From the NCBI GenBank assembly GCA_023634235.1, contig JAMKCF010000011.1, forward strand, positions 2,746,001 to 2,810,000: a DNA stretch of 64,000 nucleotides, written 5' to 3'. Below are positions 12,148-24,000 of the stretch, piece after piece. The position numbers were made by a program, and so were the translations under genes. The notes below the pieces were generated by a model that saw nothing but the letters and a program-made list of their open reading frames with translations, ran no database searches and was not told the origin of the DNA. The stretch is from Pisaster brevispinus. Taxonomy: Eukaryota > Echinodermata > Asteroidea > Forcipulatida > Asteriidae. Within the stretch, counting starts at the first letter, position 1. Every line of letters begins with the position of its first letter.

Positions 12148-15100
12148 CCCCAGCTGCTGCCAACTGCAACTGGGCCCCAGCTGCTGCCAACTGCAACTGG
12201 GCCCCAGCTGCTGCCAACTGCAACTGGGCCCCAGCTGCTGCCAACTGCAACTGGGCCCCAGCTGCTGCCAACTGCAACTGGGCCCCAGCTGCTGCCAACT
12301 GCAACTGGGCCCCAGCTGCTGCCAACTGCAACTGGGCCCCAGCTGCTGCCAACTGCAACTGGGCCCCAGCTGCTGCCAACTGCAACTGGGCCCCAGCTGC
12401 TGCCAACTGCAACTGGGCCCCAGCTGCTGCCAACTGCAACTGGGCCCCAGCTGCTGCCAACTGCAACTGGGCCCCAGCTGCTGCCAACTGCAACTGGGCC
12501 CCAGCTGCTGCCAACTGCAACTGGGCCCCAGCTGCTGCCAACTGCAACTGGGCCCCAGCTGCTGCCAACTGCAACTGGGCCCCAGCTGCTGCCAACTGCA
12601 ACTGGGCCCCAGCTGCTGCCAACTGCAACTGGGCCCCAGCTGCTGCCAACTGCAACTGGGCCCCAGCTGCTGCCAACTGCAACTGGGCCCCAGCTGCTGC
12701 CAACTGCAACTGGGCCCCAGCTGCTGCCAACTGCAACTGGGCCCCAGCTGCTGCCAACTGCAACTGGGCCCCAGCTGCTGCCAACTGCAACTGGGCCCCA
12801 GCTGCTGCCAACTGCAACTGGGCCCCAGCTGCTGCCAACTGCAACTGGGCCCCAGCTGCTGCCAACTGCAACTGGGCCCCAGCTGCTGCCAACTGCAACT
12901 GGGCCCCAGCTGCTGCCAACTGCAACTGGGCCCCAGCTGCTGCCAACTGCAACTGGGCCCCAGCTGCTGCCAACTGCAACTGGGCCCCAGCTGCTGCCAA
13001 CTGCAACTGGGCCCCAGCTGCTGCCAACTGCAACTGGGCCCCAGCTGCTGCCAACTGCAACTGGGCCCCAGCTGCTGCCAACTGCAACTGGGCCCCAGCT
13101 GCTGCCAACTGCAACTGGGCCCCAGCTGCTGCCAACTGCAACTGGGCCCCAGCTGCTGCCAACTGCAACTGGGCCCCAGCTGCTGCCAACTGCAACTGGG
13201 CCCCAGCTGCTGCCAACTGCAACTGGGCCCCAGCTGCTGCCAACTGCAACTGGGCCCCAGCTGCTGCCAACTGCAACTGGGCCCCAGCTGCTGCCAACTG
13301 CAACTGGGCCCCAGCTGCTGCCAACTGCAACTGGGCCCCAGCTGCTGCCAACTGCAACTGGGCCCCAGCTGCTGCCAACTGCAACTGGGCCCCAGCTGCT
13401 GCCAACTGCAACTGGGCCCCAGCTGCTGCCAACTGCAACTGGGCCCCAGCTGCTGCCAACTGCAACTGGGCCCCAGCTGCTGCCAACTGCAACTGGGCCC
13501 CAGCTGCTGCCAACTGCAACTGGGCCCCAGCTGCTGCCAACTGCAACTGGGCCCCAGCTGCTGCCAACTGCAACTGGGCCCCAGCTGCTGCCAACTGCAA
13601 CTGGGCCCCAGCTGCTGCCAACTGCAACTGGGCCCCAGCTGCTGCCAACTGCAACTGGGCCCCAGCTGCTGCCAACTGCAACTGGGCCCCAGCTGCTGCC
13701 AACTGCAACTGGGCCCCAGCTGCTGCCAACTGCAACTGGGCCCCAGCTGCTGCCAACTGCAACTGGGCCCCAGCTGCTGCCAACTGCAACTGGGCCCCAG
13801 CTGCTGCCAACTGCAACTGGGCCCCAGCTGCTGCCAACTGCAACTGGGCCCCAGCTGCTGCCAACTGCAACTGGGCCCCAGCTGCTGCCAACTGCAACTG
13901 GGCCCCAGCTGCTGCCAACTGCAACTGGGCCCCAGCTGCTGCCAACTGCAACTGGGCCCCAGCTGCTGCCAACTGCAACTGGGCCCCAGCTGCTGCCAAC
14001 TGCAACTGGGCCCCAGCTGCTGCCAACTGCAACTGGGCCCCAGCTGCTGCCAACTGCAACTGGGCCCCAGCTGCTGCCAACTGCAACTGGGCCCCAGCTG
14101 CTGCCAACTGCAACTGGGCCCCAGCTGCTGCCAACTGCAACTGGGCCCCAGCTGCTGCCAACTGCAACTGGGCCCCAGCTGCTGCCAACTGCAACTGGGC
14201 CCCAGCTGCTGCCAACTGCAACTGGGCCCCAGCTGCTGCCAACTGCAACTGGGCCCCAGCTGCTGCCAACTGCAACTGGGCCCCAGCTGCTGCCAACTGC
14301 AACTGGGCCCCAGCTGCTGCCAACTGCAACTGGGCCCCAGCTGCTGCCAACTGCAACTGGGCCCCAGCTGCTGCCAACTGCAACTGGGCCCCAGCTGCTG
14401 CCAACTGCAACTGGGCCCCAGCTGCTGCCAACTGCAACTGGGCCCCAGCTGCTGCCAACTGCAACTGGGCCCCAGCTGCTGCCAACTGCAACTGGGCCCC
14501 AGCTGCTGCCAACTGCAACTGGGCCCCAGCTGCTGCCAACTGCAACTGGGCCCCAGCTGCTGCCAACTGCAACTGGGCCCCAGCTGCTGCCAACTGCAAC
14601 TGGGCCCCAGCTGCTGCCAACTGCAACTGGGCCCCAGCTGCTGCCAACTGCAACTGGGCCCCAGCTGCTGCCAACTGCAACTGGGCCCCAGCTGCTGCCA
14701 ACTGCAACTGGGCCCCAGCTGCTGCCAACTGCAACTGGGCCCCAGCTGCTGCCAACTGCAACTGGGCCCCAGCTGCTGCCAACTGCAACTGGGCCCCAGC
14801 TGCTGCCAACTGCAACTGGGCCCCAGCTGCTGCCAACTGCAACTGGGCCCCAGCTGCTGCCAACTGCAACTGGGCCCCAGCTGCTGCCAACTGCAACTGG
14901 GCCCCAGCTGCTGCCAACTGCAACTGGGCCCCAGCTGCTGCCAACTGCAACTGGGCCCCAGCTGCTGCCAACTGCAACTGGGCCCCAGCTGCTGCCAACT
15001 GCAACTGGGCCCCAGCTGCTGCCAACTGCAACTGGGCCCCAGCTGCTGCCAACTGCAACTGGGCCCCAGCTGCTGCCAACTGCAACTGGGCCCCAGCTGC

Positions 15101-18100
15101 TGCCAACTGCAACTGGGCCCCAGCTGCTGCCAACTGCAACTGGGCCCCAGCTGCTGCCAACTGCAACTGGGCCCCAGCTGCTGCCAACTGCAACTGGGCC
15201 CCAGCTGCTGCCAACTGCAACTGGGCCCCAGCTGCTGCCAACTGCAACTGGGCCCCAGCTGCTGCCAACTGCAACTGGGCCCCAGCTGCTGCCAACTGCA
15301 ACTGGGCCCCAGCTGCTGCCAACTGCAACTGGGCCCCAGCTGCTGCCAACTGCAACTGGGCCCCAGCTGCTGCCAACTGCAACTGGGCCCCAGCTGCTGC
15401 CAACTGCAACTGGGCCCCAGCTGCTGCCAACTGCAACTGGGCCCCAGCTGCTGCCAACTGCAACTGGGCCCCAGCTGCTGCCAACTGCAACTGGGCCCCA
15501 GCTGCTGCCAACTGCAACTGGGCCCCAGCTGCTGCCAACTGCAACTGGGCCCCAGCTGCTGCCAACTGCAACTGGGCCCCAGCTGCTGCCAACTGCAACT
15601 GGGCCCCAGCTGCTGCCAACTGCAACTGGGCCCCAGCTGCTGCCAACTGCAACTGGGCCCCAGCTGCTGCCAACTGCAACTGGGCCCCAGCTGCTGCCAA
15701 CTGCAACTGGGCCCCAGCTGCTGCCAACTGCAACTGGGCCCCAGCTGCTGCCAACTGCAACTGGGCCCCAGCTGCTGCCAACTGCAACTGGGCCCCAGCT
15801 GCTGCCAACTGCAACTGGGCCCCAGCTGCTGCCAACTGCAACTGGGCCCCAGCTGCTGCCAACTGCAACTGGGCCCCAGCTGCTGCCAACTGCAACTGGG
15901 CCCCAGCTGCTGCCAACTGCAACTGGGCCCCAGCTGCTGCCAACTGCAACTGGGCCCCAGCTGCTGCCAACTGCAACTGGGCCCCAGCTGCTGCCAACTG
16001 CAACTGGGCCCCAGCTGCTGCCAACTGCAACTGGGCCCCAGCTGCTGCCAACTGCAACTGGGCCCCAGCTGCTGCCAACTGCAACTGGGCCCCAGCTGCT
16101 GCCAACTGCAACTGGGCCCCAGCTGCTGCCAACTGCAACTGGGCCCCAGCTGCTGCCAACTGCAACTGGGCCCCAGCTGCTGCCAACTGCAACTGGGCCC
16201 CAGCTGCTGCCAACTGCAACTGGGCCCCAGCTGCTGCCAACTGCAACTGGGCCCCAGCTGCTGCCAACTGCAACTGGGCCCCAGCTGCTGCCAACTGCAA
16301 CTGGGCCCCAGCTGCTGCCAACTGCAACTGGGCCCCAGCTGCTGCCAACTGCAACTGGGCCCCAGCTGCTGCCAACTGCAACTGGGCCCCAGCTGCTGCC
16401 AACTGCAACTGGGCCCCAGCTGCTGCCAACTGCAACTGGGCCCCAGCTGCTGCCAACTGCAACTGGGCCCCAGCTGCTGCCAACTGCAACTGGGCCCCAG
16501 CTGCTGCCAACTGCAACTGGGCCCCAGCTGCTGCCAACTGCAACTGGGCCCCAGCTGCTGCCAACTGCAACTGGGCCCCAGCTGCTGCCAACTGCAACTG
16601 GGCCCCAGCTGCTGCCAACTGCAACTGGGCCCCAGCTGCTGCCAACTGCAACTGGGCCCCAGCTGCTGCCAACTGCAACTGGGCCCCAGCTGCTGCCAAC
16701 TGCAACTGGGCCCCAGCTGCTGCCAACTGCAACTGGGCCCCAGCTGCTGCCAACTGCAACTGGGCCCCAGCTGCTGCCAACTGCAACTGGGCCCCAGCTG
16801 CTGCCAACTGCAACTGGGCCCCAGCTGCTGCCAACTGCAACTGGGCCCCAGCTGCTGCCAACTGCAACTGGGCCCCAGCTGCTGCCAACTGCAACTGGGC
16901 CCCAGCTGCTGCCAACTGCAACTGGGCCCCAGCTGCTGCCAACTGCAACTGGGCCCCAGCTGCTGCCAACTGCAACTGGGCCCCAGCTGCTGCCAACTGC
17001 AACTGGGCCCCAGCTGCTGCCAACTGCAACTGGGCCCCAGCTGCTGCCAACTGCAACTGGGCCCCAGCTGCTGCCAACTGCAACTGGGCCCCAGCTGCTG
17101 CCAACTGCAACTGGGCCCCAGCTGCTGCCAACTGCAACTGGGCCCCAGCTGCTGCCAACTGCAACTGGGCCCCAGCTGCTGCCAACTGCAACTGGGCCCC
17201 AGCTGCTGCCAACTGCAACTGGGCCCCAGCTGCTGCCAACTGCAACTGGGCCCCAGCTGCTGCCAACTGCAACTGGGCCCCAGCTGCTGCCAACTGCAAC
17301 TGGGCCCCAGCTGCTGCCAACTGCAACTGGGCCCCAGCTGCTGCCAACTGCAACTGGGCCCCAGCTGCTGCCAACTGCAACTGGGCCAGCTGCTGCCAAC
17401 TGCAACTGGGCCCCAGCTGCTGCCAACTGCAACTGGGCCCCAGCTGCTGCCAACTGCAACTGGGCCCCAGCTGCTGCCAACTGCAACTGGGCCCCAGCTG
17501 CTGCCAACTGCAACTGGGCCCCAGCTGCTGCCAACTGCAACTGGGCCCCAGCTGCTGCCAACTGCAACTGGGCCCCAGCTGCTGCCAACTGCAACTGGGC
17601 CCCAGCTGCTGCCAACTNNNNNNNNNNNNNNNNNNNNNNNNNNNNNNNNNNNNNNNNNNNNNNNNNNNNNNNNNNNNNNNNNNNNNNNNNNNNNNNNNNN
17701 NNNNNNNNNNNNNNNNNCCCCAGCTGCTGCCAACTGCAACTGGGCCCCAGCTGCTGCCAACTGCAACTGGGCCCCAGCTGCTGCCAACTGCAACTGGGCC
17801 CCAGCTGCTGCCAACTGCAACTGGGCCCCAGCTGCTGCCAACTGCAACTGGGCCCCAGCTGCTGCCAACTGCAACTGGGCCCCAGCTGCTGCCAACTGCA
17901 ACTGGGCCCCAGCTGCTGCCAACTGCAACTGGGCCCCAGCTGCTGCCAACTGCAACTGGGCCCCAGCTGCTGCCAACTGCAACTGGGCCCCAGCTGCTGC
18001 CAACTGCAACTGGGCCCCAGCTGCTGCCAACTGCAACTGGGCCCCAGCTGCTGCCAACTGCAACTGGGCCCCAGCTGCTGCCAACTGCAACTGGGCCCCA

Positions 18101-19959
18101 GCTGCTGCCAACTGCAACTGGGCCCCAGCTGCTGCCAACTGCAACTGGGCCCCAGCTGCTGCCAACTGCAACTGGGCCCCAGCTGCTGCCAACTGCAACT
18201 GGGCCCCAGCTGCTGCCAACTGCAACTGGGCCCCAGCTGCTGCCAACTGCAACTGGGCCCCAGCTGCTGCCAACTGCAACTGGGCCCCAGCTGCTGCCAA
18301 CTGCAACTGGGCCCCAGCTGCTGCCAACTGCAACTGGGCCCCAGCTGCTGCCAACTGCAACTGGGCCCCAGCTGCTGCCAACTGCAACTGGGCCCCAGCT
18401 GCTGCCAACTGCAACTGGGCCCCAGCTGCTGCCAACTGCAACTGGGCCCCAGCTGCTGCCAACTGCAACTGGGCCCCAGCTGCTGCCAACTGCAACTGGG
18501 CCCCAGCTGCTGCCAACTGCAACTGGGCCCCAGCTGCTGCCAACTGCAACTGGGCCCCAGCTGCTGCCAACTGCAACTGGGCCCCAGCTGCTGCCAACTG
18601 CAACTGGGCCCCAGCTGCTGCCAACTGCAACTGGGCCCCAGCTGCTGCCAACTGCAACTGGGCCCCAGCTGCTGCCAACTGCAACTGGGCCCCAGCTGCT
18701 GCCAACTGCAACTGGGCCCCAGCTGCTGCCAACTGCAACTGGGCCCCAGCTGCTGCCAACTGCAACTGGGCCCCAGCTGCTGCCAACTGCAACTGGGCCC
18801 CAGCTGCTGCCAACTGCAACTGGGCCCCAGCTGCTGCCAACTGCAACTGGGCCCCAGCTGCTGCCAACTGCAACTGGGCCCCAGCTGCTGCCAACTGCAA
18901 CTGGGCCCCAGCTGCTGCCAACTGCAACTGGGCCCCAGCTGCTGCCAACTGCAACTGGGCCCCAGCTGCTGCCAACTGCAACTGGGCCCCAGCTGCTGCC
19001 AACTGCAACTGGGCCCCAGCTGCTGCCAACTGCAACTGGGCCCCAGCTGCTGCCAACTGCAACTGGGCCCCAGCTGCTGCCAACTGCAACTGGGCCCCAG
19101 CTGCTGCCAACTGCAACTGGGCCCCAGCTGCTGCCAACTGCAACTGGGCCCCAGCTGCTGCCAACTGCAACTGGGCCCCAGCTGCTGCCAACTGCAACTG
19201 GGCCCCAGCTGCTGCCAACTGCAACTGGGCCCCAGCTGCTGCCAACTGCAACTGGGCCCCAGCTGCTGCCAACTGCAACTGGGCCCCAGCTGCTGCCAAC
19301 TGCAACTGGGCCCCAGCTGCTGCCAACTGCAACTGGGCCCCAGCTGCTGCCAACTGCAACTGGGCCCCAGCTGCTGCCAACTGCAACTGGGCCCCAGCTG
19401 CTGCCAACTGCAACTGGGCCCCAGCTGCTGCCAACTGCAACTGGGCCCCAGCTGCTGCCAACTGCAACTGGGCCCCAGCTGCTGCCAACTGCAACTGGGC
19501 CCCAGCTGCTGCCAACTGCAACTGGGCCCCAGCTGCTGCCAACTGCAACTGGGCCCCAGCTGCTGCCAACTGCAACTGGGCCCCAGCTGCTGCCAACTGC
19601 AACTGGGCCCCAGCTGCTGCCAACTGCAACTGGGCCCCAGCTGCTGCCAACTGCAACTGGGCCCCAGCTGCTGCCAACTGCAACTGGGCCCCAGCTGCTG
19701 CCAACTGCAACTGGGCCCCAGCTGCTGCCAACTGCAACTGGGCCCCAGCTGCTGCCAACTGCAACTGGGCCCCAGCTGCTGCCAACTGCAACTGGGCCCC
19801 AGCTGCTGCCAACTGCAACTGGGCCCCAGCTGCTGCCAACTGCAACTGGGCCCCAGCTGCTGCCAACTGCAACTGGGCCCCAGCTGCTGCCAACTGCAAC
19901 TGGGCCCCAGCTGCTGCCAACTGCAACTGGGCCCCAGCTGCTGCCAACTGCAACTGGGC
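12144..19959. repeat. Giant 27-bp minisatellite, about 289 units
   Basis: The unit can be read as GGGCCCCAGCTGCTGCC followed by AACTGCAACT; it is 67% GC and repeats without visible variation over 7.8 kb. I saw one departure: a 2-bp deletion at about 17387 (GGGCC-AGC instead of GGGCCCCAGC). Each unit holds one GGGCCC and one CAGCTG palindrome and three CANNTG motifs. Because 27 is divisible by three and the unit has no stop codons, several frames stay open for thousands of bases on both strands. These are not genes. Confidence 0.97.
17618..17717. other. Assembly gap of 100 Ns inside the minisatellite
   Basis: Exactly 100 unknown bases interrupt the 27-bp array. A round 100 is the usual placeholder for a gap of unknown size, so the true array length, and the count of about 289 units, are lower-confidence figures. 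Confidence 0.98.
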
Positions 19960-21044
19960 TTGATTAACCACTAATTAGTGGACTAAATTAGCCAGCTCAA
20001 AACTTTGGTGTACCCAGTGTATCAGTCTTTAAGATTATGGTCTAAAACTTTCACTTTTATTCATCATGAACGGTAGAACTTCTTTATAAGAGGTAGTTTT
20101 CTCAACCGCATATGCAATTGTGCGTGTTTTAGATGGAAAATGGCGTCTGTGTAACTGTGATTGATTAACCAGTAATTAGTGGACCAAATTAGCCACCTCA
20201 AAATGTGGTGTGCCCAGTTTATCGGTCTTTAAGATTCTGGACTAAAACTTCCACTTTTATTCATCATGAAGGGTACAAATTCTTTACTAGAGGTAGTTGT
20301 CTCAACCGCGTTTGCGTGTGTTTTAGATGGAAAATGGCGTCTAGATATTTTGTGTTAATTAACCACTTATTAGTGGACCAAATTAGCCAGCTCAAAACTT
20401 TGGTATGCCCAGTGTTTCAGTCTTTAACATTCTGGACTAAAACTTCCACTTGTTTTCATCATGAAGGGTACACATGTTTTTACAAGAGGTAGTTGTCTCT
20501 AACGCATATGCATTTGTGCGTGTTTTAGATGGAAAATGGTGTCTGTATTACTGTGGTTAATTAACTCCTAATTAGTGGACCAAACTAGCCAGCTCAAAAA
20601 GTTGGTATGCCCAGTGTATCAGTCTTCAAGATTCTGGGCTAAAACTTCCACTTTTATTCATAACGAAGGTTACAAACTCTTTTCAAATTATGTTATAGTA
20701 TTTATACTGCATTAACAAAAAATTGACATAACACACGCACATTGTCTCTGTGTTTGCGGCTAATTTTTTGTTATTTAGCGACTTGTTTTTGTTTGTTTAT
20801 TGTATTTTGATGATAAATAGCTATAACATTTCAATATTATTTAATGAAAATTTGCAAGTTATGGCTAGAATTTCAGTATTCGTTCGGATAATGTAACGGA
20901 TTCGCCGACAGAAATGAACCCAATGAGCCATTTTGTCACCTCCCTGTACTGCATGTGTTCTAATTTCGTGAATACGCGGCTGGCCGTTCCGCGAATACGC
21001 GGCTGGCTATTTCGGGCCCAATACTGTGCTAGCTTCAGCTCGGT
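19960..21044. mobile_element. Right inverted arm of the foldback-like element
   Basis: Starting beside the minisatellite, it carries about four tandem units of about 180 bp (CAGCTCAAAACTTTGGT, CCCAGTGTATCAGTC, TAAAACTTCCACTTTTATTC, GATGGAAAATGG). The unique outer part is the reverse complement of 9922-10270 and ends TGTGCTAGCTTCAGCTCGGT. Compared with the left arm it has a 17-bp insertion near the outer end that duplicates a GCCAGCCGCGT stretch. It stops 48 bp before the SPG11 ATG. I find no target-site duplication at the ends as drawn. Confidence 0.85.
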
Positions 21045-21092
21045 CGCGTGCTTTCGACTGGTCCCACACTTTATGAATTAAACTACCCAAAG
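21045..21092 (+). promoter_or_regulatory. Proximal SPG11 leader with a two-codon upstream ORF
   Basis: Between the foldback arm and the SPG11 start there is room for only a short leader. It contains ATG AAT TAA at 21073-21081, a minimal upstream ORF ending 11 bases before the main ATG. I see no TATA box. The transcription start is unknown and may lie within the arm. Confidence 0.4.
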
Positions 21093-24000
21093 ATGGCCGC
21101 TTCCGCCCACGGCTTCTCAGTTTCGCTGCACAAATTTACAAATTCCGTCAATCCAGAAGAAATTCTGAGCTTACACTACATTGCATTTGGCAGTGCATTA
21201 ATTATACATTATACAAATGGGAATGTTGAAGTCCTGATTGTCGAAGGTGGAGGAGAAAACAGCACTGTAATTGACCAAAACATTCTACAAATTCGGTAAG
21301 GAAGGGGACTGACACTTGACAGCCAGTGGATCCTCGACAGAACTCTAACAAAGATAATCATGTTTACATTGTCTTGAGATACTTAACCTACCTCCACGAT
21401 GTTATTTGTAGCCAAACTGACAATATGAAGCTCAACCACTGACTCAAACATCCATGCAGTTGAACATCATGACATTTCCTGTGTTTTTTTTAAACTCATA
21501 AACCCATCAGACCACATCAGGCCTACACAGGCTACAGCTTAATGTCCCATCCGAAGGATGAAGCAATAAACAGTTAAGTGTCTTGCTTAAGGACACAAGT
21601 GTCAAGACCAGGTCTCGAACCTACACTCTGCTAACCAGAAGCACCAGAGTTTGGTGCTCTTAACCGCTCCGCCACAACCTCTACTAAGGCATATATTACA
21701 ACCATGGTGGTTCAGCTCCATTTATATCCATGTCTTGATCATGATGCATTTTTACAAAATAAATTAAAATTTCTCACTCTGTTTTTAACATTTTACAAGG
21801 ACTTTTATCTTTACTTGCAACCTACAGAGTTCACCGCAGCGAGGCAACTGTAGAGTCAAAATCCTGTGAAGTTTCTCTCCTGGTCCTCAGTAACGACTAC
21901 TGTCTAAGTGTAAAACGTTTATCCATCAATTCCGATGAACTCAAAGTGACTGTGTCTCACTCGGTGAAATGTACCAAACAACAATTACAACAGATTCTAT
22001 ACAATGACTCAAATGAAGGTAAGTCTGTAGATCGTTCTCCAAAGAGCCTTGCATGTGGATTGGGTTTTCAGTCCCTACCTGACTGTGTGGGTTTTCCCTC
22101 TTTGGGATTTTCCCAATCTATTCAGCGATAGTAAAACAATAGCAGGACAACTTCTTATAAGAAAATTTCTACAAAGCAAAGTAGATATTATCACAGGATG
22201 TTACTGCAAACTGAATTATTAAATGTTAAAATTTGTTATCGTCAAAAACAAATTGTCATATCACAACCATATCTTAATAAATCAAGTTCTGTAAAGTCAT
22301 TGAGAAAACCTAATTTCTGAGACAGTGGTCAATGTACTGTGACTGGAATTGCCCTCTTTTAGTAAGTTGATTATTTTTCATTTATTTTTGGTTCTCAGGT
22401 TTCCCGGATCCATCCTGCATCCATGTCTTGGCCTTTGAACCCTCATCTTCAACTCTCCTCTTTGATTGCTCCATCCTGAAATTATCCTTCAACCAGGGTG
22501 TAAGCCCTGAGGTCAAGGATCGAATCAAGTTGGTCTGGGACCCGAAGGAAGGCAGTGTAGTTGATAGCAAACTGCTGCACGGACTGGTGTTTCTGTTGCA
22601 CCAGTCTGGAAATATCTGTATCCTTTCATTCAATTGGATAATAATCTGATCCGTGAAGCAGCCACCCATAAACTATTGACCAATCACAGCCACTGTTACT
22701 TACCGGTATGTGGAAATGTGGAAACACTTTTGATCTCTTGCTGATTATTATTATTATTCTAATGGAACATAATTTTTTGACCCTTGCTTGTTTGTGAAAT
22801 GACGTCAGATATCAGATAGTATAACGTCATATTAAATGATCAACTTAACAGAAAGTGTTGCTGAAGCAAATTTTCCTACCAAGTATAACATATTGTACAT
22901 CTCGTACTGTTTTAGCTGATTACCACTTTTGATAAGCCGGGCCCAATTTCATGGCTCTGCTTGCGGCCAAATTCTGCACTTGTGATCACCATTCTTCGCT
23001 TACAGGGCAAGCACCGAATTTATGCGCTAGCTGTGTAAGCCAAGCATGCCAGTCTAGTAATGAGGAGTTATTAAAATTCCCTGCTAACCCGTGAAATATG
23101 CTTGACGTAAACGCGGAATTCCCTGCTTCCGTAAGCGTCAATTCTTTGCTTATGGTAAGCAGAGCCATGACATCGGGCCCTGCTCTTTCCTCCATTCAGC
23201 AACTTGATGTATGTAGCAGGATCTCTAAAGTTGGACCCTGTCGTAGTTATTTAGTTTGAGTTCTCTTAAGCAGTAACAGTTTCTGGGGTGTATGCATGAA
23301 ACAACTACAACGAACTACATTATTTTTCTTGACTAATATCACAGCTGTACATTCCCTGAGTAGGAGGTTGTTGGTTGCCACTGTCCACTTCCAGAAGTTC
23401 CTCCATCATTTATACCCAAGTGCTAGTCTGGAGACCTTGAAACCTCTCCATCCAAATAGTCTAGACGTCAGCCCTGATTTACAGTACCTCATCCTGACTC
23501 AACAGCAAGCCAAGTATAATATCTACAAGCTCAACCTGACTGAGTACTTCAACGCATACCCTTACCATGTCAAAGTTCAGAGGTCATCTCAGTTCACCTC
23601 CTCACATGGCGGGAGAGAGGTTACAGACATGGATGAGGATGAGATGGTGTATATGCACGGGAGGGTCAAAGTTCAGAAGGTTGGAGCGCCAGGGAATCGA
23701 AGCTGGTTCAGTATGTTGTCGACAGCTTCCAAGAAGTTATCGAGGGATCAGGGATCAGATGGAGGTCAGGCAGAGGTTAACTGGCTGGAGAGGGTTAGTG
23801 GGACTCACTCAAAGTTAAAACTCACTCCGGGCGTCGTGAGTGCTAAGAAGCTTCCTGGAGGGATCTCAGGCTTCCAGAAGCCACAAACCAGACATGACTC
23901 CCTGTCATCCTACCGACCCACGATCTACCTCAAGACAGACCAGGAGGCTGAGTCCGACAGGCCTTCAGCAGCGGTTAGAGCCTCTAAGGCCTTCAGGGAC

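Noticed and set aside
12144..19959. CRISPR-like array
   Set aside because: The repeats are directly abutting with no unique spacers, and the genome is eukaryotic.
12051..19971. Open frames of 1747 to 2620 codons on both strands
   Set aside because: They are translations of the 27-bp minisatellite (nine codons per unit, no stops) in different frames, some read through the N gap. There is no codon bias, domain or start context.
9922..21044. Polinton/Maverick or other virus-like element
   Set aside because: Such elements encode a polymerase B, integrase and capsid genes. None can be found between these arms.
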